This document shows positions 22,582-30,489 of a stretch of DNA of 64,000 nt, in pieces. The position numbers and the translations under genes were made by a program. The notes under the pieces are model-generated. The model was not told the origin of the DNA. It searched no databases and saw only the letters and a list, made by a program, of their open reading frames with translations. Source of the stretch: Frigoriflavimonas asaccharolytica (lineage in GTDB: Bacteria; Bacteroidota; Bacteroidia; Flavobacteriales; Weeksellaceae); contig NZ_JABSNO010000009.1 of the NCBI RefSeq assembly GCF_013294015.1, forward strand, positions 53,018 to 117,017. Direction: 5' to 3'. The stretch's first letter is position 1. Each line of letters opens with the position of its first letter.

Positions 22582-25074
22582 ATGGATAAATTAAAAAATT
22601 ACATTTACGGAGAGTGGATTGAAGGCAATTCCGACGGTACAAAATTGTATAATTCTGTAACTGGCGAACATGTGGCAACTGCAGATACATCTGGTTTAGA
22701 TTTTGCACAAGCATTGGATTTCGGTAGAACTTTGGGCTACAAAAATTTGGCTTCTAAAACTTTCTATGATCGTGGTCAAATGTTGAAAGATATTGCCCTA
22801 TATTTATTAGAAAGAAAGAAAAAATACTACGAAATTTCTTATAAAACGGGTGCAACTCATGCAGATTCTTGGGTAGATATAGAAGGTGGATTTGGTACAT
22901 TTTTCACCTATTCTGGTTTGGCAAAAAGAATGCTTCCCAATACACCATTTTGGGTAGATGGAGATACGCAAAAATTGTCTGCAAACGGAACACTTTTGGG
23001 CACGCATATTTTAACACCAAGTGAAGGAATTTCTGTGCAAATAAATGCCTACAATTTCCCTGTTTGGGGAATGTTAGAGAAATTATCTACTTCACTTTTA
23101 TCGGGAGTTCCATCTTTGGTAAAACCGGCAACACCTACAAGTTACCTTACGCATGCAGTTTTTCAAGACATCATAGAAAGTGGAATTTTACCAGAAGGAG
23201 CTTTGCAATTAATTTGTGGAAGCGCCGGAAATCTGCTAGAAAATATGCAATCTGGAGATTCTGTATTATTCACAGGATCCGCATCTACGGGAAAAAAATT
23301 GAAATCTATGCCGTCTATTTCCGAAAATGCAGTGCGTTTTAATATGGAAGCAGATTCTTTGAATTGTTCTATTTTGGGCTTGGATGCAAAACCTGGAACA
23401 CCAGAATTTGATTTGTTCATAAAAGAAGTTCGCAACGAAATGACTACCAAATCTGGGCAGAAATGTACGGCTATTCGTAGAATTATTGTTCCAGAAAATT
23501 TAATGGGCGACGTTCAATCTGCTCTAATAAAATCTTTAGACCAAGTTAAAATTGGAAATCCATTGAGCAGAGAAACCAGAATGGGAGCTTTGGCAGGAAA
23601 AGATCAGTACAGCGAAGTTTTAGAAAAAATAAATATTCTGAAATCGGAAACGGAACTTATATATGATGGAAAACAAGAATTAGTAGACGCAGATTATGAA
23701 AATGGTGCATTTATGACGCCAAAATTATTTTTGAATGATGCGCCTTTTAGCAAAAATATTTCTCATGATGTAGAAGCTTTCGGACCCGTTTCTACTTTGA
23801 TGCCGTATAAAGATATAGAAGAAGCTGCTGCTTTGGCGAAACGCGGAAAAGGAAGTTTGGTAGGTTCTATTATTTCTCACGATGAAAAATTTGTAGCAGA
23901 AACTGCCTGGAAAATGGCAACTTCTCATGGTAGAATTTTTGTTTTGAATAGAAATAACGCCAAAGAAAGTACAGGTCATGGTTCGCCATTGCCAACAATG
24001 ATGCATGGTGGACCAGGAAGAGCAGGAGGTGGAGAAGAAATGGGTGGTCTAAATGGATTGCATTTTTTCTTACAAAAAACTGCGATTCAAGGTTCACCAG
24101 ATGTTTTGACGGCGATTACAAAAATTTATCAAGTGGGTGCAGAAAAGAAATTTGCAGACCTTCATCCTTTTCAAAAATATTTTGAAGATGTAGAAGTTGG
24201 AGATTCGCTGGAAACCGCTGGAAGAACAGTAACAGACGCAGATATTGTGAATTTTGGGAACGTTTCTTGGGATCATTTTTATGCACATACCGATGAAACA
24301 AGTTTGACAGGAACAATTTTCGACCAGAAAGTTGCACACGGATATTTTATACTTTCTGCAGCTGCAGGATTATTTGTTTCGGGTAAAAAAGGACCCGTTA
24401 TCGCCAATTATGGTTTAGAGAATTGTAATTTTTTCAAACCAGTTTATGCGGGAGATACCATCACCGTTTATTTAACAGCCAAAGAAAAAGTAAACAAAGG
24501 CGTAAAAGGCAGAAATGTGCCAAGTGGTGTGGTGAAATGGTTGGTAGAAGTGGTAAACCAAAGGGAAGAAGTAGTTTGTGTGGCTACAATTTTAACCTTG
24601 GTTGCTAAAAAATCACCATTTATTAAAATTAATTTTAAAGATTTTGAAAAAAAATTGAGGAATCTGACTAAAGATTCGGTAGCAAAATGGGGAACTATGC
24701 AAGCGCAAGATATGCTCGAACATTTGGAAACTACTTTTAAGTATAGCATCGGAGAATTAAAAGCTGACCAATGTGTGACAGCAGAAGAACATTTAGAATT
24801 GTACCAAGATTCTTTGTATAATTTCCGAAAAATGCCCAAAGATTTTCCAGCACCGTTTTTGGAAAATGGAAAATTGCCAGAATTAAAATATAAAAATTTG
24901 GAAGAGGCAAAAATGCATTTCATTGAAGCCGTGAAAAAATTTCAAATCTATTACCGAGAAAATCCGAAAACAGAACATTTGCATTTAATTTTCGGATTAT
25001 TGAATAAAGAAATGATGGAACTTTTTCAGCAAAAACATGTAACGCATCATTTTGAGCAGTTCGGTTTGGTTTAA
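22582..25074 (+). CDS. paaZ: Bifunctional oxepin-CoA hydrolase/aldehyde dehydrogenase PaaZ with extra C-terminal domain
   Basis: PaaZ opens the oxepin-CoA ring with its hydratase domain and oxidises the resulting aldehyde. The N-terminal ~510 residues are an NADP aldehyde dehydrogenase with the nucleophile in KSGQKCTAIRR. Residues about 530-680 form a MaoC-like hotdog domain (NVSWDHFYAHTDE, KVAHGYFILS). Unlike the ~680-aa E. coli enzyme, about 150 residues follow (WGTMQAQDMLEHLE near the start, HVTHHFEQFG at the end) that fit the DinB-like DUF1569 family with its His residues. ATG 22582 is preferred over an in-frame TTG at 22549. Confidence 0.92.
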   Translation: MDKLKNYIYGEWIEGNSDGTKLYNSVTGEHVATADTSGLDFAQALDFGRTLGYKNLASKTFYDRGQMLKDIALYLLERKKKYYEISYKTGATHADSWVDIEGGFGTFFTYSGLAKRMLPNTPFWVDGDTQKLSANGTLLGTHILTPSEGISVQINAYNFPVWGMLEKLSTSLLSGVPSLVKPATPTSYLTHAVFQDIIESGILPEGALQLICGSAGNLLENMQSGDSVLFTGSASTGKKLKSMPSISENAVRFNMEADSLNCSILGLDAKPGTPEFDLFIKEVRNEMTTKSGQKCTAIRRIIVPENLMGDVQSALIKSLDQVKIGNPLSRETRMGALAGKDQYSEVLEKINILKSETELIYDGKQELVDADYENGAFMTPKLFLNDAPFSKNISHDVEAFGPVSTLMPYKDIEEAAALAKRGKGSLVGSIISHDEKFVAETAWKMATSHGRIFVLNRNNAKESTGHGSPLPTMMHGGPGRAGGGEEMGGLNGLHFFLQKTAIQGSPDVLTAITKIYQVGAEKKFADLHPFQKYFEDVEVGDSLETAGRTVTDADIVNFGNVSWDHFYAHTDETSLTGTIFDQKVAHGYFILSAAAGLFVSGKKGPVIANYGLENCNFFKPVYAGDTITVYLTAKEKVNKGVKGRNVPSGVVKWLVEVVNQREEVVCVATILTLVAKKSPFIKINFKDFEKKLRNLTKDSVAKWGTMQAQDMLEHLETTFKYSIGELKADQCVTAEEHLELYQDSLYNFRKMPKDFPAPFLENGKLPELKYKNLEEAKMHFIEAVKKFQIYYRENPKTEHLHLIFGLLNKEMMELFQQKHVTHHFEQFGLV

Positions 25075-25089
25075 AATTAGCCCAAGGAT

Positions 25090-25100
25090 CTCACGGATTT
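25090..25100 (-). repeat. Left-hand inverted match to the GxxExxY repeat array
   Basis: CTCACGGATTT here is the exact inverse of the AAATCCGTGAG that ends each array unit downstream (last at 26160-26170). TTCTGCGTAAATT further right also resembles array words. The GxxExxY gene is therefore bracketed by inverted copies of the same 11-base end. Confidence 0.55.
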
Positions 25101-25173
25101 TATTTTAAGGTGTTTCGATATGCTGATATTTTCTGCGTAAATTATTTGAATTGTATAAATTAAATTATTTATT

Positions 25174-25554
25174 ATGACTGAACATGAGATTTCATTTTTA
25201 ATTCGGAAGGCGATTTTTGAAGTTTATAATACTTTGGGTGCTGGACTTTTCGAGAGTGTTTATGAAAAAGCAATGGTTTTAGAATTAGAAAATTTAGGAT
25301 TGAAAGTGAAAAATCAAGTTCAAATTCCCGCGATTTATAAAGGGACAGATTTAGGATTGGGATTTATTTTGGATATTTTAGTGGAAGATAAAATTATAAT
25401 CGAGGTGAAGTCTGTTGTTGAATTGGCACCTATTCATCATAAGCAAATTTTAAATTATTTGAAATTGACCGATTTGCATTTGGGAATATTGGTTAATTTT
25501 AATACAGATTGTATTCTGGATAATATTGTGAGGAAGTTGAATGGTTATAAATGA
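25174..25554 (+). CDS. GxxExxY family protein (PD-(D/E)XK nuclease-like)
   Basis: A 126-aa protein with the name-giving motif G24-L-F-E27-S-V-Y30. The core follows the PD-(D/E)XK nuclease fold: Asp67 in GFILDILV, Glu77 and Lys79 in IIIEVKSV, and a QxxxY motif at Gln91-Tyr95 (HHKQILNYLK). Catalytic residues are intact, so DNA cleavage is plausible, but no function is established for the family. It is followed at once by a ~600-base array of palindromic repeats and preceded by an inverted copy of the array end, an association that from memory recurs in Bacteroidota genomes. Confidence 0.88.
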   Translation: MTEHEISFLIRKAIFEVYNTLGAGLFESVYEKAMVLELENLGLKVKNQVQIPAIYKGTDLGLGFILDILVEDKIIIEVKSVVELAPIHHKQILNYLKLTDLHLGILVNFNTDCILDNIVRKLNGYK

Positions 25555-25592
25555 TGGAAACGTGTAAAGCTATATATTATGAGAGCGTTTTC

Positions 25593-26190
25593 AGCGCACA
25601 GATTACAAAGAGTTTTAAAACATTTAGAATTTAAATCGTGCAAATCCGTGAAATCCGTGAGCCGATTTTGCCCACAGATTACACGGATTTACACAGATTT
25701 TTTAATGTTTAGAATTTTATCTGTGTATATTTATGAAATCCGTGAGCCGAATTTGCCCCCAGATTACGCAGATTTATACAGGTTTTTAAAGCATTTAGAC
25801 TTTTATCCGTGTAAATTTGTGAAATCCGTGAGCCAATTTGCCCACAAATTACACAGATTTACACAGATTTTTTAAAGTTTAGATTTTATCCGTGTAAATT
25901 TGTGAAATCCGTGAGCCAAATTTGCCCACCGATTACACAGATTAACACAGGTTTTTAAAACAATTAGAGTTTTATCCGTGCAAATCCGTGCAATCCGTGA
26001 GCCAAATTACCCACAGATTACACAGTTTAACACAGATTTTTTAAAGTTTAGATTTTATCCGTGTAAATTTGTGAAATCCGTGAGCCAAATTTACCCACAG
26101 ATTACACAGATTAACACAGGTTTTTAAAACAATTAGAGTTTTATCCGTGCAAATCTGTGAAATCCGTGAGCCAAATTTGCACAACTGCTT
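25593..26190. repeat. Seven-unit palindromic tandem repeat array behind the GxxExxY gene
   Basis: The anchor CCGTGAGCC occurs with GTGAGCC at 25657, 25742, 25828, 25911, 25997, 26080 and 26166 (spacings 85, 86, 83, 86, 83, 86). Each unit reads CCCACAGATTACACAG..., a T-rich centre, then ATCCGTGTAAATTTGTG and AAATCCGTGAGCC, so it folds back on itself. Two unit types alternate in the last four positions (83 and 86 bases), making a 169-base dimer present twice. No unique spacers and no protein-coding signal. Confidence 0.9.
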
Positions 26191-26228
26191 ACAGATTTTT
26201 ATAGTACTTTTAAAATTATAATTAAATT

Positions 26229-26920
26229 GTGAAAAAAACCATCACCGAAAAAGTTATCACATTCAATAAAGATCTGAAATTTTCTGGTGAACTGCCGGTA
26301 GGTTTTGCGGTTTTGAATCCTTTTTTGATAATCAAGAAACTTTGATGGTCATGAAAGCATTTTATCAAAAATTTTACAATGATTCTAATGCTAGAAAATT
26401 CATAATCGGGATTAATCCAAGTCGGAATGGAGCGGGAGTAACGGGAGTTCCGTTTACAGATACCAAAAGATTGAAAAGTATTTGTGGCATTGAAATGAAA
26501 TCTGCACATACGCACGAAATCTCATCGGTTTATTTATATTCTGTGATTGAAGCTTATGGTGGAGTTGAAAAATTTTACAAAGACTTTTACATCAATTCGC
26601 CATTTCCGCTTGCCATAATTCAAAGTAAAAAAGGTAAATGGATTAATGCTAATTATTATGATGATAAAAACTTGTTTGAAGCTGTAAAACCTTTCATGAT
26701 ACAAAGTTTGAAAGAGCACATTTCTCTGGGTTTAGATACTTCAGAAGTATTTATCTTAGGCAAAAAGAATGCGCAATTTCTACAAAAAATCAATGCAGAA
26801 GAAAATTTATTTGAAAAAATGACAGTTTTAGAACATCCAAGATATATTCAGCAGTATAAAAGCAAAGAGAAGGAAATGTATATCGATAAATATTTGATTG
26901 CATTAAATAAAATCAAGTAA
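26229..26920 (+). pseudogene. SMUG2-like uracil-DNA glycosylase gene with a one-base frameshift
   Basis: The frame from GTG 26229 (KKTITEKVITFNKDLKFSGELPVG...LNPF) ends at a TGA shortly after a T6 run at 26321-26326. One additional T would join it to the downstream frame (FDNQETLMVMKAFYQKFYND), giving one ~230-aa protein. The downstream part carries GINPSRNGAGVTGVPFTDTKRL and VLEHPRY, the active-site segments of the SMUG2/DUF4918 glycosylase-like family. As it stands only the 192-aa fragment from 26342 can be made, lacking the N-terminal ~38 residues. Sequencing error or a real lesion; it lies directly behind the repeat array. Confidence 0.78.
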
Positions 26921-26954
26921 TAGCACAAAAAAGCGACTAAAAAAAACAAAAAAA

Positions 26955-27722
26955 ATGACAAACGAATACGTACAATCAGAATTACAAAACGGAATTTCCA
27001 CCATTGAATTTGGAACGCCAAAAAGCAATGCTTTACCTGGAAAAATATTGGAACTACTTGCCCAAACTATTTTGGAAGAAGGTGCAAAAACCGATGTAAA
27101 AGCAATATTGCTAAAATCTGGTGGCGAAAAATCCTTTTGTGGAGGTGCAAGTTTTGATGAATTATTAGAAATTGAAGATCTCGAAACTTCTAAAAAATTC
27201 TTTGGTGGGTTTGCAAAAGTACTAAACGCGATGAAAAATTGCGGGAAAATAGTTGTGGTAAGAGTCCAAGGAAAAACCACTGGAGGTGGTGTTGGAATTG
27301 CTTGTGCAGCAGATTATTGTTTTGCTACAGAAAGTTCTGCATTGGCTCTTACGGAATTAAATCTAGGAATCGGACCATTCGTAATTGGACCATTTGTGGA
27401 ACGAAAAATAGGGAAAGCCGCATTTTCTGCAATGGCAATCGACGCAGATTTTCGGAGTGCAGAATGGTGTTTGAACCATAATATTTACAATTCTATTTCG
27501 CCAACAATAGAAGAAATGGATGTGAAATTGAATGAATTTTTAAATAAATTAAGCGGAAGAACCACAGAAGCTTTGGCTTTGGTAAAACAAGTATCTTGGG
27601 AAGGCAGCGAACATTTTGCGGAATTGATGCCAGAAAGAATTTTAATGAGTGCCAGTTTGATTTTAGAAGATTCTGCGAAGGCGAATATTGAGAAGATAAA
27701 AGAGAGATTGAGAAAAAAGTAG
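26955..27722 (+). CDS. Enoyl-CoA hydratase/isomerase family protein
   Basis: A 255-aa crotonase-fold protein with oxyanion-hole segments SFCGGASFDELL and KTTGGGVGIACAADY. One of the two hydratase glutamates is present (Glu in LALTELNLGIG), while the other position holds a non-acidic residue and the usual GGTQRL block is replaced by FVIGPFVERKIG. It may be the hydratase step (PaaF role) of the paa region or a related isomerase; a clear paaF is otherwise absent. Weakly conserved active-site residues make the exact reaction uncertain. A palindrome follows at 27733-27765. Confidence 0.8.
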   Translation: MTNEYVQSELQNGISTIEFGTPKSNALPGKILELLAQTILEEGAKTDVKAILLKSGGEKSFCGGASFDELLEIEDLETSKKFFGGFAKVLNAMKNCGKIVVVRVQGKTTGGGVGIACAADYCFATESSALALTELNLGIGPFVIGPFVERKIGKAAFSAMAIDADFRSAEWCLNHNIYNSISPTIEEMDVKLNEFLNKLSGRTTEALALVKQVSWEGSEHFAELMPERILMSASLILEDSAKANIEKIKERLRKK

Positions 27723-27732
27723 CAAAGCTCTC

Positions 27733-27765
27733 AATCCTTCAAGGTTTTTAAAACCTTGAAGGATT
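27733..27765. repeat. 16-base-arm palindrome, copy A (possible terminator)
   Basis: AATCCTTCAAGGTTTT (27733-27748) and AAAACCTTGAAGGATT (27750-27765) are exact inverses around one base. A related palindrome with different arm bases but the same CAAGGTTT/AAACCTTG core is at 31273-31305. Only a short T stretch follows, so termination is possible but not assured. Confidence 0.8.
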
Positions 27766-27791
27766 AATTTAAAAAAAGTGCAGAAAATATT

Positions 27792-27837
27792 TTGCACTTT
27801 AAAAATAAAATCTAACTTTGCAATTCAAAGTACTTTA
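27792..27837 (+). promoter_or_regulatory. Promoter and dyad operator before the membrane-protein/regulator unit
   Basis: TTG 27792-27794 and TAACTTTG 27813-27820 with an 18-base spacer match the Bacteroidota consensus. The dyad ACTTTG-N5-CAAAGT-N-CTTT (27815-27836) overlaps the -7 element. The same dyad recurs at 30490-30512 before the gene at 30559. The winged-helix regulator encoded at 30174 is the obvious candidate to bind both. Confidence 0.65.
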
Positions 27838-27842
27838 CAATT

Positions 27843-28457
27843 ATGGATAAGAATTACCAAGAAGACTTAAATCACATCCGAAATATGATGGAAAAATCTT
27901 CGCGCTTTATTTCATTGAGTGGTTTGTCTGGCGTTTTTGCCGGAATTATTGCTTTGCTCGGAGCAATTTCTGTCTATTTCGTTTTCGAAAGAGAAGGCAT
28001 TAATTATTTCGATGGCAATAGAAATGTGTTTACCTCGGATTTGGTTTTAGAATTGGCAATCATCGGAACGGTAATTTTAATTGCAGCAATTTCCGTTGGG
28101 TATATTTTTACAGCTCGAGAAAGCAAAAAGAAAAACCAAAAAATTTGGGATTCGTTGACGAAGCGTTTGCTCTTTAGTTTTGCAGTTCCATTGGTAACTG
28201 GCGGCTTGTTTTGTTTGATTTTATTGTACCATCATTTGTTCGTTTTGGTTGCGCCTTCTACACTAATTTTCTATGGTTTAGGATTGGTAAATGCAGAAAA
28301 ATATACCTTGAGTGATGTAAAATATCTCGGTTTTATGCAGATTTTTTTAGGTTTGCTTTCCTTTCTATTTCTTGGTTGGGGTTTGGTTTTTTGGGCAATT
28401 GGCTTTGGCGTTTTGCATATTGTGTATGGTTTGGTGATGCATAATAAATATAAATAA
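27843..28457 (+). CDS. Multi-pass membrane protein, unknown
   Basis: A 204-aa protein with about five to six hydrophobic segments, a conserved-looking start (EDLNHIRNMMEKSSRFISLSGLSGVFAG) and no catalytic motif. From general knowledge, proteins of this type lie next to small winged-helix regulators in Flavobacteriia; here the regulator is displaced by two other genes to 30174. It is the first gene behind the dyad-controlled promoter. Function unknown. Confidence 0.75.
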   Translation: MDKNYQEDLNHIRNMMEKSSRFISLSGLSGVFAGIIALLGAISVYFVFEREGINYFDGNRNVFTSDLVLELAIIGTVILIAAISVGYIFTARESKKKNQKIWDSLTKRLLFSFAVPLVTGGLFCLILLYHHLFVLVAPSTLIFYGLGLVNAEKYTLSDVKYLGFMQIFLGLLSFLFLGWGLVFWAIGFGVLHIVYGLVMHNKYK

Positions 28458-28468
28458 TTTCAAATCAG

Positions 28469-29542
28469 ATGACTGCAGGTATTGTCGTTTTACTAGTTTT
28501 CGTTCTATTTTTATTCCTGATTTTTAAATTAGTGAAACTATTGCGTCCACAAGTATCAGGTACAAATTTGTATGTAGAGTTTATACTATTTACGCTATTT
28601 CTGCTCTGTAATATTGGCTACGTTTATTATGTTTCATCGGGTTTTCCTTACAATGTACCAATAGATCCTATAGATAATAGTTATGAAATTTTGGCCTCAA
28701 AATATAGTATTCCTCTAGTAATTTTTAGTTCATTTTTTTATTTATCAGTATATTTAGCATGGCTTAAAGATTGGGAATTACCACCGATTATTATTCTTGT
28801 TTGCAATTGTTTTCTTTTGATAGGAATATTTATTTCTGGTAAAATAATCGTTCATAATTTTACAAGTACAAGTGATAAGCAGTTTAATTTTGCCGTTTTA
28901 ATTCCTTTAATGAATATTGTAATTGCGCTTTTATTCATTATTAAATTATTTTTGAAAGAAAAAGTAAATGCATTTAAAAGAATTTATAAAAATGAATTTC
29001 TAAATGCAATCAATCAATTTTTATTAAAATCCAATCATTTATATTTGGCAATAATAGTACTCGTTTTCCCTGTTTATTATTTAGTTTTAATGATATTAAT
29101 TTTGTTCGGGCAAGATGCAGATGCGATGACGAAAGTTTTTACAGAAACCACAGATTGGGTATATTCGCAAAAAGAACACCCACCATATTTAGATCATAAT
29201 GGTCATTATCTTTGCACCGTTGCAGCATGTGGAAATCCTAAGAAGGTGAAACCATTATTTATTGGCAAAAGGCATCAAAATCCTATCATCGTCAATAGGC
29301 AATTGCAGATTGCCAATGCATTTGAAGCCTTGATAGAAGATTATTTACCGAAAATTCACCAAATAATTAGGAAAAATTATGATGAATATGGCTACAATTT
29401 ATCAAAGAAAATTAATGATACTTATTATGCAGATTTAACGTATTATTTGATGAAACCTTTAGAATATTTTTTCTTAATTTTCATATATACTTTTTCAACA
29501 AAACCAGAACAATTAATCCAAAAGCAATATCAAAATGCTTAA
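28469..29542 (+). CDS. DUF6688-type membrane protein
   Basis: A 357-aa protein with six to seven membrane segments in the first ~215 residues and a soluble C-terminal part containing FTETTDWVYSQKEHPPYLDHNGHYLCTVAACG in shorter conserved blocks, IVNRQLQIANAFE and LMKPLEYFFLI. These blocks are those I associate with DUF6688. Two Cys and several His in DGHYLCTVAACG-like sequence could bind a metal. Function unknown. Its last codons overlap the truncated regulator copy at 29535, so it probably entered the locus between the membrane protein and regulator genes. Confidence 0.65.
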   Translation: MTAGIVVLLVFVLFLFLIFKLVKLLRPQVSGTNLYVEFILFTLFLLCNIGYVYYVSSGFPYNVPIDPIDNSYEILASKYSIPLVIFSSFFYLSVYLAWLKDWELPPIIILVCNCFLLIGIFISGKIIVHNFTSTSDKQFNFAVLIPLMNIVIALLFIIKLFLKEKVNAFKRIYKNEFLNAINQFLLKSNHLYLAIIVLVFPVYYLVLMILILFGQDADAMTKVFTETTDWVYSQKEHPPYLDHNGHYLCTVAACGNPKKVKPLFIGKRHQNPIIVNRQLQIANAFEALIEDYLPKIHQIIRKNYDEYGYNLSKKINDTYYADLTYYLMKPLEYFFLIFIYTFSTKPEQLIQKQYQNA

Positions 29543-29614
29543 TATTAACAACTTAAATAAACAATTTGAAAGCAGAATGCGATTGGGCATTATGTCGGTT
29601 TTGTTGGTGAATGA
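29534..29614 (+). repeat. 81-base direct repeat, copy A
   Basis: Identical over 81 bases to 30173-30253, which is the 5' end of the regulator gene including its start codon. The two copies lie 639 bases apart and flank the 175-aa gene. Confidence 0.95.
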
Positions 29615-29645
29615 ATTTCTATTTTCAACAAATAATATTATCTGA
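29535..29645 (+). pseudogene. Truncated duplicate of the winged-helix regulator gene
   Basis: The first 26 codons are those of the regulator at 30174 (MLNINNLNKQFESRMRLGIM and on to LLVN), then the frame continues for ten unrelated codons and stops at TGA 29643-29645. The duplicate keeps the start codon and the RBS context of the donor only partly. It overlaps the stop of the DUF6688 gene and the start of the next gene (TGATG). Confidence 0.85.
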
Positions 29646-30172
29646 TGTTTGCTGGAGTTTTTTTTTTATTCTTCATACTACTTTCTATTTTGGTGATTAT
29701 AGTTGGTAGTGCGTTAAAAATAATGGAAATAGGTAAAATTGTTGCTGGATGTTGGATACTTTTGATTTTATTTTTTATTTCTGCTGGGATTTTTAATGCT
29801 ATAAATTCTAAAATGAATGTTGATAAAAAAGATATTTACGGTAATTATGTAATTGATAGGGAAATGTTTGCTGGAAAAAATGCAAATTGGCAGTACAATC
29901 ATTTTAAATTTAAAATTGATGAAGAAGAGTTTATTTTTTATAATATGAATAACGACGGAATTGTAATAGATTCAATTAAAAGAAAAATTATATTTGTTAA
30001 TGGCTATAGTAGTCCGCAATTGCGAATTTTTAGTTCTGATGATAAAAGTTTGCTCATAGAAAATGAACCCACATTATATCGTAAATCCTGGAGTTTTTAT
30101 TATGTTTTTAGAAGTAAAAAATATGGTAATATGTTTTTCAAAAAAGATAACTGGAAAAAATTAGAAAATTAG
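29645..30172 (+). CDS. Membrane-anchored protein with beta-rich domain, unknown
   Basis: A 175-aa protein with two N-terminal membrane segments (4-25 and 31-52) and a soluble part (DIYGNYVIDREMFAGKNANWQYNHF..., FYYVFRSKKYGNMFFKK). Comparable small proteins are frequent and scattered in Flavobacteriia; none has a function I can cite. It lies exactly between the two 81-base repeats, ends one base before copy B starts, and so looks inserted into the regulator gene with duplication of the target. Confidence 0.6.
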   Translation: MFAGVFFLFFILLSILVIIVGSALKIMEIGKIVAGCWILLILFFISAGIFNAINSKMNVDKKDIYGNYVIDREMFAGKNANWQYNHFKFKIDEEEFIFYNMNNDGIVIDSIKRKIIFVNGYSSPQLRIFSSDDKSLLIENEPTLYRKSWSFYYVFRSKKYGNMFFKKDNWKKLEN

Positions 30173-30253
30173 AATGCTTAATATTAACAACTTAAATAAA
30201 CAATTTGAAAGCAGAATGCGATTGGGCATTATGTCGGTTTTGTTGGTGAATGA
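30173..30253 (+). repeat. 81-base direct repeat, copy B (start of the intact regulator gene)
   Basis: Exact match to 29534-29614. After position 30253 the two copies diverge at once (TTGGG here, ATTTC there). Confidence 0.95.
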
Positions 30254-30467
30254 TTGGGTAGATTTTTCTGAAATGAAAGATTTATTGAGTATTACAGATG
30301 GCAATTTAGCCAGTCATAGTGCAGCTTTAGAAAAAGCAGAATACATAGAAGTTAAAAAAGAATTTGTAGGCAAAAAACCGAAAACTTCTTATCGCGTAAC
30401 CAACCTTGGCAGAAAAGCCTTTGAAGAGCATTTGGCTCTTTTAGAAAAATTGATCAACCCAAAATAG
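30174..30467 (+). CDS. Winged-helix transcriptional regulator (HTH_34/MarR-like)
   Basis: A 97-aa single-domain DNA-binding protein. The recognition region DWVDFSEMKDLLSITDGNLASHSAALEKAEYIEVKKEFVGKKPKTSYRVT (seen as consecutive blocks) is the typical helix-turn-helix followed by the wing, ending with LGRKAFEEHL. The likely targets are the two ACTTTG-N5-CAAAGT dyads at 27815 and 30490 that bracket this unit. Its 5' end is duplicated at 29534, but this copy is intact. Confidence 0.85.
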   Translation: MLNINNLNKQFESRMRLGIMSVLLVNDWVDFSEMKDLLSITDGNLASHSAALEKAEYIEVKKEFVGKKPKTSYRVTNLGRKAFEEHLALLEKLINPK

Positions 30468-30489
30468 AGGTATATTTTTTTGAAATTAA

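Noticed and set aside
24468..24923. 151-residue minus-strand frame
   Set aside because: Antisense shadow of the paaZ hydratase and tail domains.
25579..25875. 98-residue open frame on the plus strand
   Set aside because: It lies wholly in the palindromic repeat array and its sequence simply repeats the array; the frame is not kept between units.
25593..26190. CRISPR-like array
   Set aside because: Units are 83-86 bases and palindromic throughout, there are no unique spacers of constant length, and no cas genes are present.
27733..27765. Definite Rho-independent terminator
   Set aside because: Pairing is perfect but the following T stretch is short and broken, so it is listed as a palindrome with possible terminator use.
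29534..30253. Integration of a phage or integrative element with att sites
   Set aside because: No integrase, no tRNA target, and the enclosed segment is a single small membrane gene.
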